The notes beneath the pieces were generated by a model. That model was not told where the DNA came from. It made no database searches and was given only the letters and a program-made list of their open reading frames with translations. A program made the translations under genes and the position numbers. DNA of 16,703 bases from contig CAMODP010000018.1 in assembly GCA_946611445.1 (NCBI GenBank), positions 1-16,703 of the forward strand, given 5' to 3'. The stretch comes from an uncultured Eubacterium sp. Its GTDB lineage: Bacteria > Bacillota > Clostridia > Lachnospirales > Lachnospiraceae. This document shows, one piece after another, positions 1 through 8,284 of this stretch; positions within the stretch are counted from its first letter, which is position 1, and every line of letters starts with the position of its first letter.

Positions 1-63
1 TTCCGCATGGTTCTGAACAGTTACACATATTATAATAATGGAGAAGATGGTTCTGTGACGTAG
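1..63 (+). CDS. Possible 3' end of an upstream gene (partial)
   Basis: Frame 1 is open from the window edge to a TAG at 61-63, while the other two plus frames close within about 35 bases. The stop lies 11 bases before the next ATG and next to its ribosome binding site, as in an operon. Only 20 codons are visible and no family can be named. The stretch also holds a TATAAT at 31-36, so it could instead be a promoter region. A methyltransferase gene would be the expected neighbour of a corrinoid protein, but nothing visible shows one. Confidence 0.25.
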   Translation, partial: FRMVLNSYTYYNNGEDGSVT

Positions 64-74
64 AGGAGGAAAAA

Positions 75-716
75 ATGCTGGACACAGGAAAACTGGCAGA
101 GGCAATGGGTGATCTGGATGAGGATACCCTGGTGGAAATGCTGCATGCGGTCATACGTGAAGGCGGGGCAGAGGCACCGGCTGCCATGGAAGCGTGTCAG
201 AGAGGGATGGATAAGGTAGGTGCCCTCTTTGAGGAAGGTGAATACTTCGTCGGCGATCTGATCTACGCGGGTGAACTGATGACAGAAGCGGCAGATATTC
301 TGAAGGAAGCATTGATTGCGGATGCGGGAGACGGGAATACCAAAACGAAGATGATTTTATGCACCGTCAAGGACGATCTGCATGATATCGGGAAGAACAT
401 TGTCAAAGCAATGCTGGAAGCGGGCGGATTTGAGGTGATCGATCTCGGCATTGATGTGCCGGCAGAAAAAATCATTTCCACGGCAAGGGAGGAAAATATC
501 AAAATCGTGGCGCTGTCCGGCGTTCTGACTCTGGCTGTAGACTCCATGAAGAACACGGTCGACGCGATCAAAGCGGCCGGCATGGATGACGTAAAAGTCA
601 TTATCGGCGGAGCTCCCGTCAATGCGGATGTATGTGCCCACGTGGGAGCAGATGAGTGGGCTTACAGTCCGCAGAAGACGGTGCAGACCTGCAGGGCCTG
701 GGCAGCGGGCATGTAA
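75..716 (+). CDS. Corrinoid (B12-binding) protein of a methyltransferase system
   Basis: This is a cytoplasmic methyl carrier of the MttC/MtbC/MtmC type, 213 residues, the usual full length. An N-terminal helical cap domain (about 1-90) precedes a Rossmann-like cobalamin-binding domain (about 91-213). The hallmark DLHDIG lies at residues 101-106, with His103 expected as the lower axial ligand of cobalt. The LSGVLTL segment near 147 and the GGAPV loop near 178 are the other B12-contact motifs. In known systems a substrate-specific methyltransferase loads the methyl group from a methylamine, methanol or methoxy compound, and a second methyltransferase passes it to tetrahydrofolate or CoM. The start is supported by AGAGGAGG about 6 bases upstream. 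No methyltransferase or reductive activase gene is visible downstream, so the substrate cannot be told. Confidence 0.92.
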   Translation: MLDTGKLAEAMGDLDEDTLVEMLHAVIREGGAEAPAAMEACQRGMDKVGALFEEGEYFVGDLIYAGELMTEAADILKEALIADAGDGNTKTKMILCTVKDDLHDIGKNIVKAMLEAGGFEVIDLGIDVPAEKIISTAREENIKIVALSGVLTLAVDSMKNTVDAIKAAGMDDVKVIIGGAPVNADVCAHVGADEWAYSPQKTVQTCRAWAAGM

Positions 717-773
717 AGGAGATGTGACTGCGGGACAGACTTTCCGGTAAGAACCTTAAACTTGCCTGACAGC

Positions 774-782
774 TGCTATAAT
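774..782 (+). promoter_or_regulatory. Extended -10 promoter element
   Basis: TGC directly followed by TATAAT is a perfect extended -10 motif; no convincing -35 is seen. The expected transcription start near 789 lies downstream of the possible TTG start at 782, which argues for the ATG at 827 as the start of the next gene. Confidence 0.5.
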
Positions 783-826
783 TGAAATATACCGGATACA
801 GAGAAATCAGGAAGAATGGGTTAAAA

Positions 827-1312
827 ATGAGTGATGTAGAAAAATTTTTTTACAAGGGAGGCCTCAACTGCGCAGAATCCACATTAAGATGTCTGATTGA
901 AGACGGCGCGGTCGACATCCCTGAGGAAACAGTGCGTATGATGACCGGATTTGGCGGCGGTATGCAGAGAGGGGCTGTTTGTGGTGCCGTTGTCAGTGCA
1001 GTATGTGCTATCGGTTCCAAAACCGGGCGAATTTCACCGGAAGAATCCCGTACGCCATCTGCTGCAGCCGTGAGGGAATTTCTGACCCGCTTTGAAGGAG
1101 AGTTTGGAACTATTTACTGCAGAGACCTTCAGAGTACATACGTGAAAGAGCATGCACTGAAATCCAAAGGCATGTACAGAGCATGTACTGTGTTTGTTGA
1201 AAAGGCGATACAGATAACGGAAGATATACTGAGGCGGATGCCGAAAACGACTTTTTTGCCGAATATTTCCTTAATGAAACTGCGTGTGTTTTCTCTGTCC
1301 ACTGTAATATGA
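827..1312 (+). CDS. C_GCAxxG_C_C family protein (cysteine-motif protein of unknown role)
   Basis: The 161-residue protein matches the family's pattern of spaced cysteines and glycines. NCAES contains Cys15, GFGGGMQRGAVCGAV spans residues 41-55 with Cys52, and Cys98 (YCRDL) and Cys120 (ACTVFVEKA) follow. The family is common in anaerobes and is thought to bind metal or act in redox, but no reaction is established. The ATG at 827 was chosen over an in-frame TTG at 782 because the TTG lies inside the likely -10 element; AGGAAG sits upstream with rather long spacing. After about residue 140 the chain runs on for some 20 residues that do not look like the family, and this tail overlaps the convergent gene by 42 bases. 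A recent junction or frameshift near the 3' end is possible. Confidence 0.8.
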   Translation: MSDVEKFFYKGGLNCAESTLRCLIEDGAVDIPEETVRMMTGFGGGMQRGAVCGAVVSAVCAIGSKTGRISPEESRTPSAAAVREFLTRFEGEFGTIYCRDLQSTYVKEHALKSKGMYRACTVFVEKAIQITEDILRRMPKTTFLPNISLMKLRVFSLSTVI

Positions 1313-2032
1313 TTGCTGCATATCCCATTTTTCGGCCAGTTCAGCTATGGAATGGGCGTCAGTTCCGACCACGATATCTGTGGTATCGGGCACGAGATTC
1401 CAGAATTCCTCACGGTAATTGCGTTCTCGCTTCATGGACTCCAGATTTTTTTCAAGTTTCATACCCGCAGCATTTGCTGCATGAATAAGGAGACGGCTCA
1501 ATTCGGTCATGTCGTCCGTCCATTCTTTCCGCCTCTCAAAACACCGGTCCGGATGGGCGACTACATCAAACAAACCACTTTCAATCCCCTCAATCATTGC
1601 CTCCATACAGCCGATATGTTCCCGGTTATCCTTTTCTGATGGAGAAAGCTGGAAGCTGTATACTCCGGGACGTACCTCATACGTGTGCTGGCCGATCATC
1701 AAAAAATCCAACAGTGCATTTTCCCGCAGCTCTTCATAAAAACCGCGAAAGGACGGCAGATATTCTATTTCCAGTCCGACACGAACAGCAATGCTGTCGG
1801 CATACTTCTCTTTCAGTACGTGAATCGTATGCAGATATTCAGACAGCTGTTCGATTTTCATCCGGTATGCAATCGGATTGCCGGGAAAAGGAGAATGGTC
1901 GGAGAACAGAATGCCCGATGCGCCCAGTTCTATTGCCTTTTCTACGTAAGCTTCGTCAGAGACTTCCTCTGCGTGCCCGCAGCGATATGTATGCACATGA
2001 AACAATTCTGTTTTATCAATATACAGACGCAT
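1271..2032 (-). CDS. PHP-domain phosphatase, histidinol-phosphatase (HisJ/HisK) like
   Basis: The 253-residue protein has the PHP metal-site residues in order: His12 and His14 (FHVHTYRCGH), Asp45-His46 (FSDHS), Glu88 (GLEIEY), His116 (GQHTY), His160 (VAHPDR), and Asp225 with His227 (GTDAHS). HisJ-type enzymes remove phosphate from L-histidinol phosphate in histidine synthesis. Many PHP paralogues outside his operons act on other phosphoesters, and no his gene is seen here, so the substrate is uncertain. The start at 2032 follows a GGGGG run about 8 bases upstream; a longer reading from 2080 lacks a better site. The last 17 or so residues diverge from the usual closing helix and overlap the tail of the convergent gene, so the C-terminus may be altered. 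Confidence 0.82.
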   Translation of the reverse strand: MRLYIDKTELFHVHTYRCGHAEEVSDEAYVEKAIELGASGILFSDHSPFPGNPIAYRMKIEQLSEYLHTIHVLKEKYADSIAVRVGLEIEYLPSFRGFYEELRENALLDFLMIGQHTYEVRPGVYSFQLSPSEKDNREHIGCMEAMIEGIESGLFDVVAHPDRCFERRKEWTDDMTELSRLLIHAANAAGMKLEKNLESMKRERNYREEFWNLVPDTTDIVVGTDAHSIAELAEKWDMQQSYYSGQRKHTQFH

Positions 2033-2132
2033 ACTTACGCCCCCGAAAGATTTGTTCATAAGAAAAAATCCGCTGCACATTTCAGAATACTGAATCTTTT
2101 GACCGTAAACCCGGGAAATGGCCGGATTCTGT

Positions 2133-2162
2133 TTGAATTTGTTTCAATTCCTATGATACACT
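2133..2162 (+). promoter_or_regulatory. Weak promoter candidate with TTGAA/TTCAA inverted repeat
   Basis: TTGAAT (2133-2138), 18 bases, then TACACT (2157-2162) could be a sigma-A promoter for the permease-kinase gene. TTGAA and TTCAA (2133-2147) form a small inverted repeat over the -35, a possible regulator site. The match to consensus is modest and the region is divergent, so it may serve either direction. Confidence 0.25.
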
Positions 2163-2187
2163 ATTTTTAGCTGCTTGCATATCTGAA

Positions 2188-2211
2188 TGACATCGAAGCC
2201 GTCCCCTGTCA
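2188..2211 (+). repeat. Degenerate GACAGGGG-type palindrome, upstream copy
   Basis: TGACA (2188-2192) and TGTCA (2207-2211) flank a short core. The right-hand 15 bases, AGCCGTCCCCTGTCA (2197-2211), are identical to 5094-5108 in the terminator hairpin after the same gene. Compared with that copy, the left arm here has lost its GGGG and much of the loop. Confidence 0.6.
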
Positions 2212-2232
2212 CATCTTATGAGGTATGTTTTT

Positions 2233-5061
2233 ATGAAGCGACAACCGAAATCTGAAACCGTTTCCCCAAAACTGTTATGGAAGCCTTCTGTACTGGGTAT
2301 ATGGGGCCTCTCTTTCGGGTGCGTGATCGGCTGGGGCAGCATTGTCATGCCGGGGACGACCTTCCTCCCGGAAGCAGGCCCTCTGGGGAGTGTTGTCGGC
2401 CATCTGGCAGCGGCCGCGATGATTTTCGTGATCTGCGCGAACTATTCTATTCTGGCCCGTGCCTGCCCGGACAGTGCCGGCACATACGGATATATCAGGA
2501 AAATGCTCGGCCATGACTACGCATTCCTGTCTGCCTGGTCTCTTGTCATTTCCTACCTGATGCTGTTCTGGGCAAATTCTACCGCATTTATGCTGATCGG
2601 GCGGTATTTTCTGGGAGGCATCCTGCAGTGGGGAATGCATTACACGGTCGCCGGCTATGACGTGTATATGGGTGAAGTCATCGCGACGATTATCATTGAA
2701 GCGGTGTGCTGCCTCGTCCTCTGCCATACGAGAAGAGCAGTGTACACATTGCGGATCCTTCTGGCTGTCATTTTGTTTGCCGGTGTGGCGCTTCTGTTTG
2801 CCGGCGCGCTTCTTCGCGGCGAGATCAGCCTTCCGGAACCGTTCTTTGCAAAAGACGGGGCAAAGGGCCTGCAGATCCTCAGCATCACGATTCTTGCTCC
2901 CTGGCTGTATGTCGGCTTTGAAACGGTTTATCATGAGGCGGGTACGGAGCATTATCCGCTGAAGCGCACGATCTGGGGTACTTTTGCCTCGGTTGCCGCC
3001 GGCATGTTTGTCTATGCCGCCCTGTCAATGATTGCGGCATCCGGGATGCCGGAGGGCTGCGGCTCATGGAAAGAGTATATTGCGAATCTCGGACAGTACC
3101 ATGGGATGGACGGGATCCCCGTGCTTTTCAACATTCAGAGGATGTTCGGCGTGAAGGGAACGCTGCTTGCCGCGGTCACGGTCTTCTGTGCGCTCGCCAC
3201 CGGCGTGCTTGGCTTCCTGCAGTCAGCGGCGAACCTGGTTCAGACCATGGCGGAGGATCAGCTTCTGCCCGCTTACTATTCTGCAGCGCCGAACGGCATA
3301 CCGCGCCGGGCTGTCATCTCCATCCTTGTTCTTTCCCTGCCGATTCCTTTTCTCGGCCGTACCTCCATAGGCTGGCTGGTAGATGTATCTACACTGGCAG
3401 TGGCAATCGTGTATGCCCATGTTTCCATGAGCGCATGGAAGATCGCAAGACAGGAAAACCGCATCGGAGGCCGCATAACCGGACCGGCCGGCATCCTTCT
3501 CTCTGCGGGTGCGTTCGTCTTTCTGATCATTCCCAACATCTTTTCACAGAATGCGCTTACGGCGGAGACATATTTTATGCTGGCGCTGTGGAGCCTGACC
3601 GGCATTATTTACTACTGGATCATTTTCCGCAGGGACACACAGAACCGCTTCGGAAAGTCAACAGTCATGTGGATCATGATGCTGGCGCTTCTCTTCCTGT
3701 CGGTGATCCTGTGGATTTCCATGGATACGCAGAACCGTGTTGTCAGCCTGGGAAAAGAAGAGCTCTCCGCGTTGCTTACAAGGAACAGTATCATTGAGGT
3801 CGGGCTGATGGCTGTCATGATCCTTGTGATCTTCAGCCTCTTCTCCACAATGCTGCGGCGGGAGCACAAACTCGACAGGGAACGCATTCTGGCGGAGGAG
3901 GGCAACCGCGCAAAATCCGTCTTCCTGTTCAATATGTCACATGATATCCGGACACCGCTCAACGCCATAATCGGCTATACGGGTCTTGCCATGCGGGAGA
4001 AGGACACACCGCCCCTGATTGCGGACTATCTTACAAAAATTGCATCCTCCGGGCATCATCTTCTGTACCTGATCAACGATGTACTGGAGATGAGCCGGAT
4101 CGAAAGCGGCAAGATGGAGTTGGAGCCGCAGCCGACAGACCTGAGGAAGGTGCTTCAGGAGGCCGAGGATATCTTTGCGGCGCAGATGGAGGCAAAACGG
4201 CTGACATTTACTGTCGATGCATCACAGGTAACAGATACTACCGTCCTGTGCGATAAGAACCGGCTGCTCCGCGTCCTGCTGAATCTGCTGAGCAACGCGT
4301 GCAAATTTACGCCGGAGGGCGGAAGGGTAGACGTTACGCTCCGCCAGACCGATACTGTGAACGGACGGACCGGGACATATCAGCTGCTGGTAAAGGATAA
4401 CGGGATCGGGATGAGCCGGGAATTTGCGGAACGGGTGTTTGATGCGTTTGAGAGGGAGAGAACCTCTACCGTCAGCAATACCCAGGGTACCGGGCTCGGT
4501 ATGGCCATAACGAAGGGTATCATCGATCTGATGAGCGGAAGCATCCGGGTGAACACTGCGCCGGGAGCCGGCACGGAAGTGATCATTGATCTGCAGTTTG
4601 AGATTCTGGATACCGTACCTGATTATGGCAGTTCTGCCGAGGCGGCGAGCGCTGCCGGGGCAGCCGGTTTTGATTTCAGCAGAATCCATCTGCTGCTGGT
4701 GGAAGACAATGCGATCAACCGCGAGATTGCCGCCGCCATCCTCACGGAGACGGGGTTCACACTGGAAAGCGCCGTAAACGGGCGGGAAGCCGTAAACCTG
4801 ATCGCCGCTTCAGAGCCGGGCCATTTTGACCTGATTCTGATGGACGTACAGATGCCGGTCATGGACGGCTACGAGGCCACCAGGGCAATCCGTGCGCTGG
4901 AAAACCCGGCATTGGCAGACATCCCGATCGTGGCGATGACCGCCAACGCATTTGCCGAAGACAAAGAGGCGGCCAGAAATGCGGGGATGAACGGGCATAT
5001 CGCAAAACCGATCGACATCCCCAATATGATTGATACAATCATGGAAGTGCTTCACAGGTAA
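2233..5061 (+). CDS. APC-type amino-acid permease fused to hybrid histidine kinase (HisKA-HATPase-receiver)
   Basis: This is a 942-residue membrane protein. Residues about 10-465 form an APC-superfamily permease of about 12 helices, with the unwound TM1-like CVIGWGSIVMPG segment near 30-41. Two further helices (about 479-497 and 520-540) lead into a linker and the kinase. The H-box SHDIRTPLN has phosphoacceptor His570; the N-box is LLNLLSNACKFTPEGG; the G-boxes are DNGIGM and GTGLGM. A receiver follows, with acidic VEDN, phospho-Asp871 (LMDVQMPVMDGYEA) and Lys925 (AKPID). It probably senses a solute at, or by transport through, the permease and signals through a phosphorelay. No HPt or response regulator gene lies nearby. 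The start is 2233 because TGAGGT lies 8 bases upstream; an ATG at 2218 has no site. All catalytic residues are present, so it looks functional. Confidence 0.93.
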   Translation: MKRQPKSETVSPKLLWKPSVLGIWGLSFGCVIGWGSIVMPGTTFLPEAGPLGSVVGHLAAAAMIFVICANYSILARACPDSAGTYGYIRKMLGHDYAFLSAWSLVISYLMLFWANSTAFMLIGRYFLGGILQWGMHYTVAGYDVYMGEVIATIIIEAVCCLVLCHTRRAVYTLRILLAVILFAGVALLFAGALLRGEISLPEPFFAKDGAKGLQILSITILAPWLYVGFETVYHEAGTEHYPLKRTIWGTFASVAAGMFVYAALSMIAASGMPEGCGSWKEYIANLGQYHGMDGIPVLFNIQRMFGVKGTLLAAVTVFCALATGVLGFLQSAANLVQTMAEDQLLPAYYSAAPNGIPRRAVISILVLSLPIPFLGRTSIGWLVDVSTLAVAIVYAHVSMSAWKIARQENRIGGRITGPAGILLSAGAFVFLIIPNIFSQNALTAETYFMLALWSLTGIIYYWIIFRRDTQNRFGKSTVMWIMMLALLFLSVILWISMDTQNRVVSLGKEELSALLTRNSIIEVGLMAVMILVIFSLFSTMLRREHKLDRERILAEEGNRAKSVFLFNMSHDIRTPLNAIIGYTGLAMREKDTPPLIADYLTKIASSGHHLLYLINDVLEMSRIESGKMELEPQPTDLRKVLQEAEDIFAAQMEAKRLTFTVDASQVTDTTVLCDKNRLLRVLLNLLSNACKFTPEGGRVDVTLRQTDTVNGRTGTYQLLVKDNGIGMSREFAERVFDAFERERTSTVSNTQGTGLGMAITKGIIDLMSGSIRVNTAPGAGTEVIIDLQFEILDTVPDYGSSAEAASAAGAAGFDFSRIHLLLVEDNAINREIAAAILTETGFTLESAVNGREAVNLIAASEPGHFDLILMDVQMPVMDGYEATRAIRALENPALADIPIVAMTANAFAEDKEAARNAGMNGHIAKPIDIPNMIDTIMEVLHR

Positions 5062-5073
5062 GGCGGGAAAAAG

Positions 5074-5115
5074 TGACAGGGGTCGTGGCAGGGAGCCGTC
5101 CCCTGTCATTTTTTT
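5074..5115 (+). terminator. Intrinsic terminator built on a GACAGGGG-type palindrome
   Basis: TGACAGGGG (5074-5082) pairs perfectly with CCCCTGTCA (5100-5108), followed by seven Ts (5109-5115). It lies 12 bases after the permease-kinase stop codon. Its right half is the same 15-base sequence found just before that gene at 2197-2211. Confidence 0.85.
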
Positions 5116-5116
5116 A

Positions 5117-5145
5117 TTGACTTTCTCCCTGAAAGGCAATATACT
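5117..5145 (+). promoter_or_regulatory. Sigma-A promoter of the ABC transporter genes
   Basis: TTGACT (5117-5122), 17 bases, then TATACT (5140-5145): near-consensus -35 and -10 at ideal spacing, beginning right after the T-run of the preceding terminator. The expected start of transcription is about 5152. Confidence 0.75.
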
Positions 5146-5154
5146 TAACGGCGA

Positions 5155-5168
5155 TTAGATATATCTAA
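5155..5168. promoter_or_regulatory. Palindromic operator candidate
   Basis: TTAGATATATCTAA is a perfect 14-base palindrome placed just downstream of the predicted transcription start. That position is typical of a repressor site that blocks RNA polymerase. The sequence type suits a PadR-, GntR- or TetR-like dimer, but no regulator gene is present in the window. Confidence 0.55.
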
Positions 5169-5206
5169 GTCATGTTAAACTATTCATGCCATAGAGGAGA
5201 TTGTAT

Positions 5207-5908
5207 ATGCATATTGTCGAGATGAGAGATGTATCCAGGGTTTACCGGAATGGCGAACATGAGCAGCGGGCGCTGGACCATGTGAACCTGACATTTGAGG
5301 AAGGACAGTTTATCGTTGTGCTGGGGCAGAGCGGAGCCGGCAAAAGTACGCTGCTGAATCTTCTGGGAGGGCTGGATGCGCCGACCGAAGGGACGATTAT
5401 TGTTGGGGGAAAGGATATTTCCGCCCTGTCAGATAACGAAATGGCAGATTACCGGGCAGCTGCCGTGGGATTTGTGTTTCAGAGCTACAATCTGATTCCT
5501 ACACTTACGGTTATCGAGAATGTGGCGCTTGTCAAGGAGATCGCACCGCACCCTCTGAGCAGTCATGACATGCTGAAGGCGGTGGGCCTTTCGGACCACA
5601 TACATCAGTTTCCTTCTGAACTTTCAGGCGGCGAACAGCAGAGGGTGTCCATCGCCAGAGCGCTTGCCAAGAATCCGCAGATTCTTCTCTGTGATGAACC
5701 GACGGGAGCCCTGGACTCAGAAACCGGCGTCATGGTGCTGAAGCTTCTGCTGTCGATGTGCAGAGAGATGAATAAAACGATCGTGATTGTGACGCACAAT
5801 CAGAACATAGCAGGAATTGCGGATGTTGTTGTGCGTGTGAGAAACGGGAAAATACAGAGCTGTGAGGTGCAGGAGCATCCGCTTTCTGTGGAGGAGGTGG
5901 ACTGGTAA
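5207..5908 (+). CDS. ABC transporter ATP-binding protein (LolD/MacB type)
   Basis: The 233-residue nucleotide-binding subunit has all motifs: Walker [10 protein letters not shown] (40-48), Q-loop Gln92 (FVFQSYN), signature LSGGEQQR (139-146), Walker B ILLCDEP with Asp163-Glu164, D-loop GALD and H-loop His197. Its closest relatives by motif are the ATPases that pair with FtsX-fold permeases and work as mechanotransmitters for lipoproteins, peptides or antibiotics rather than as classic importers. The ATG at 5207 was chosen because GAGGAGA lies about 7 bases upstream; a TTG at 5201 overlaps that site. The stop codon overlaps the next gene's start (TAATG), so the two are translationally coupled and form a two-gene transporter. 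Expression is probably controlled by the palindrome in the leader. Confidence 0.92.
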   Translation: MHIVEMRDVSRVYRNGEHEQRALDHVNLTFEEGQFIVVLGQSGAGKSTLLNLLGGLDAPTEGTIIVGGKDISALSDNEMADYRAAAVGFVFQSYNLIPTLTVIENVALVKEIAPHPLSSHDMLKAVGLSDHIHQFPSELSGGEQQRVSIARALAKNPQILLCDEPTGALDSETGVMVLKLLLSMCREMNKTIVIVTHNQNIAGIADVVVRVRNGKIQSCEVQEHPLSVEEVDW

Positions 5909-8205
5909 TGCTTCGAAAGAAGAGGCTGCGGACCTTCGGGAAATACAAGGCACAGTTTTTGTCGATGATTATCATGGTTGCGCTTGGCATCGGCGTTTTT
6001 CTGGGCTTTAACATGGAGTGGTACAGTCTGGAACGCAACACGGCAGAGATATATGAGGCTACAGGCTTTGCCGACTTCCGGATTTTTTCTGAGAAGGGAT
6101 TTTCCGAGGAGGATCTCGATGCAGTTCTGGCAATGGAGGGAGTCGAGGATGCCACACGGTACCTCTCAGTCAATGCGTCGGTAAAGGATGACACTGACAT
6201 TGTAGCGGTGACCGTATCAGAGAACATGAATGTTTCAGGTATCCTGCTGACGGCCGGAGAACCATATGACGCCGACAGCACTGACGGAATCTGGCTGTCG
6301 GATTCCTATGCTGAGAGCAATGGGATTTCCACAGGTGATTCGCTGGAGCTGAGCTATAAAGGCATAGATATCAGGGGAACGGTCAGAGGACTGGTCAAAT
6401 CAGGGGAGTATCTGATCTGCCTGCCGGACGAGACGCAGCTGATGCCGGACTACAGCAGTTACGGCTATGCCTACATTTCACCGGCTATGCTCGAGAACAG
6501 TATCCCGGCCCTGTATCGCAGATTCATCGGGGACTCCATGTATTATCAGATTAACGTCAAATCTCCGGCGGAGAAGGCGGATTTCGTAAAGGCGGCGGAT
6601 GAGGCGCTGGGGCGTACCTGCCTGGTTCTGTCTAAAGATGAGACGATTTCCTGGGCAGAGGCACAGGGAGAGGTGGAGGAAGGGAAGACCATGGGCTCCA
6701 TTCTGCCTGTCCTGTTTCTTGCAATTGCCATTCTGACAATGGTGACGACCATGCACCGGATCACAGCCAGCGAGAAGACCCAGATCGGCACGCTCAAGGC
6801 GCTGGGCTTCCGAAACCGGCAGATCCTGCGCCATTACACCGGTTACGCCCTGTCGGTCGGCATTGCCGGCAGCGTCCTGGGCATCGGCATCGGGTACTGG
6901 CTCGCGTGGTTCATTATGAATCCGGGCGGCGCGATGGCCACGTATATTGACATGCCCTCGTGGAAGCTCTATGTTCCGGGATTTTGCTGGATTGTTCTGA
7001 TTCTGATCAACCTTTTCCTGACGCTGATCGGCTATCTGTCTGTCCGGAAAATGCTGGAGGGTACGGCGGCTGACGCACTCCGCCCGTACACGCCGAAGAA
7101 GATCCGTCACCTGGCTGTAGAGGAAACAAAAGCGTTTAAGTCTCTGGGATTCGGCACAAAATGGAATCTGCGGGACGGCCTGCGGCATAAGTCGCGGTCC
7201 TTCATGACGCTTTTCGGCATTATCGGCTGCATGGTGCTGCTGGTCGGGGGCATGGGCATGATGGACACCATGAATGCCTTTATCGATACCTTTTACGATG
7301 AGGCCATCCACTACGATAAACGCGTCAACCTGGACGCGGAAACCGTTACCAATGAAAAAGCGCAGGAGCTGGCTGAGAAGCTGCAGGCAGACTGGTGCGC
7401 CCAGAGCAGCGTGCAGATCGGCGACAAGGGTTATAATCTGGAGATCTATTCCGTTACCCATGACAAGGTACGTTTTCCGGGGCAGGACATGAAAATGGTC
7501 ACGCTGCATGACGGGGGAGCGTATATCTGTTCCCGCATAGCCAGAGAATATGCCTTGGCGGCCGGAGACAGTGTGACGTTCACCCCCTATGACAGCGATG
7601 AAACATACACTGTGCCGGTAGCGGGGGTCCTGCTTTCCATGAGCGAAGGCATCGTCATGACTGCGCAATGCGCGGAGAATGCCGGCATCAGCTATACAAT
7701 CAACACGCTGTATACAGACGAGCCGGAGATTCCGGAAGATCCCGTGATCCTCAATACACAGAGCAAAAAGGCGATCATGGACTCCTTTGATACCTTCATG
7801 GATCTGATGAATACCATGATTGTCCTGCTGGTGGCGGCTGCGGTGATTCTGGGAACGGTTGTGCTCTACAACCTCGGAGTAATGAGCTATACCGAGCGAT
7901 ACCGGGAGCTGGCGACGCTGAAGGTGGTCGGTTTTAAAGACCGCAAAATAGCCGGCCTGCTCATCGGACAGAACCTGTGGCTGACGATTGCGGGAATACT
8001 GATCGGTCTCCCGGCGGGCGTGGCAGTCTTGCAGTACCTGATCACGGCGCTGGCATCTGAATATGAGCTGAAGATGGTCCTGGGACTGCCCACCTACCTG
8101 GTATCTGTCGCACTCACCTTTTTCGTTTCCCTGATCGTCGGGCTCGTACTGGCAAGAAAAAACAGACATATCGATATGGTTGCGGCACTGAAGACGGCGG
8201 AATAA
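5908..8205 (+). CDS. ABC transporter permease with two FtsX domains
   Basis: This 765-residue membrane protein is the partner of the ATPase just upstream, whose stop overlaps its ATG. It shows an internal duplication typical of fused FtsX/MacB permeases. TM1 is about 17-35, then an extracellular domain of about 220 residues, then three helices (about 263-283, 311-336, 357-378). The second half repeats this: TM5 432-452, an extracellular domain to about 630, then 632-655, 683-710 and 729-750. The coupling segments TLKALGF (near 295) and TLKVVGF (near 670) mark the two FtsX units. It is not the ten-helix BceB layout, so bacitracin-type resistance is not implied. Likely roles are lipoprotein or peptide extrusion or envelope signalling; the substrate is unknown. 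Confidence 0.9.
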   Translation: MLRKKRLRTFGKYKAQFLSMIIMVALGIGVFLGFNMEWYSLERNTAEIYEATGFADFRIFSEKGFSEEDLDAVLAMEGVEDATRYLSVNASVKDDTDIVAVTVSENMNVSGILLTAGEPYDADSTDGIWLSDSYAESNGISTGDSLELSYKGIDIRGTVRGLVKSGEYLICLPDETQLMPDYSSYGYAYISPAMLENSIPALYRRFIGDSMYYQINVKSPAEKADFVKAADEALGRTCLVLSKDETISWAEAQGEVEEGKTMGSILPVLFLAIAILTMVTTMHRITASEKTQIGTLKALGFRNRQILRHYTGYALSVGIAGSVLGIGIGYWLAWFIMNPGGAMATYIDMPSWKLYVPGFCWIVLILINLFLTLIGYLSVRKMLEGTAADALRPYTPKKIRHLAVEETKAFKSLGFGTKWNLRDGLRHKSRSFMTLFGIIGCMVLLVGGMGMMDTMNAFIDTFYDEAIHYDKRVNLDAETVTNEKAQELAEKLQADWCAQSSVQIGDKGYNLEIYSVTHDKVRFPGQDMKMVTLHDGGAYICSRIAREYALAAGDSVTFTPYDSDETYTVPVAGVLLSMSEGIVMTAQCAENAGISYTINTLYTDEPEIPEDPVILNTQSKKAIMDSFDTFMDLMNTMIVLLVAAAVILGTVVLYNLGVMSYTERYRELATLKVVGFKDRKIAGLLIGQNLWLTIAGILIGLPAGVAVLQYLITALASEYELKMVLGLPTYLVSVALTFFVSLIVGLVLARKNRHIDMVAALKTAE

Positions 8206-8284
8206 GGGGAGAGAACATGACAGATCTGTGACAATTCACATGTTACAATATGCGCAAAAAAGAAAGGCCGAGGAGGATACTGTC

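Noticed and set aside
6478..8169. Long minus-strand open frame (563 codons) opposite the ABC permease
   Set aside because: It lies wholly antisense to a well-supported gene, has His/Arg/Gln-rich composition typical of reverse-frame translation, and shows no family motif.
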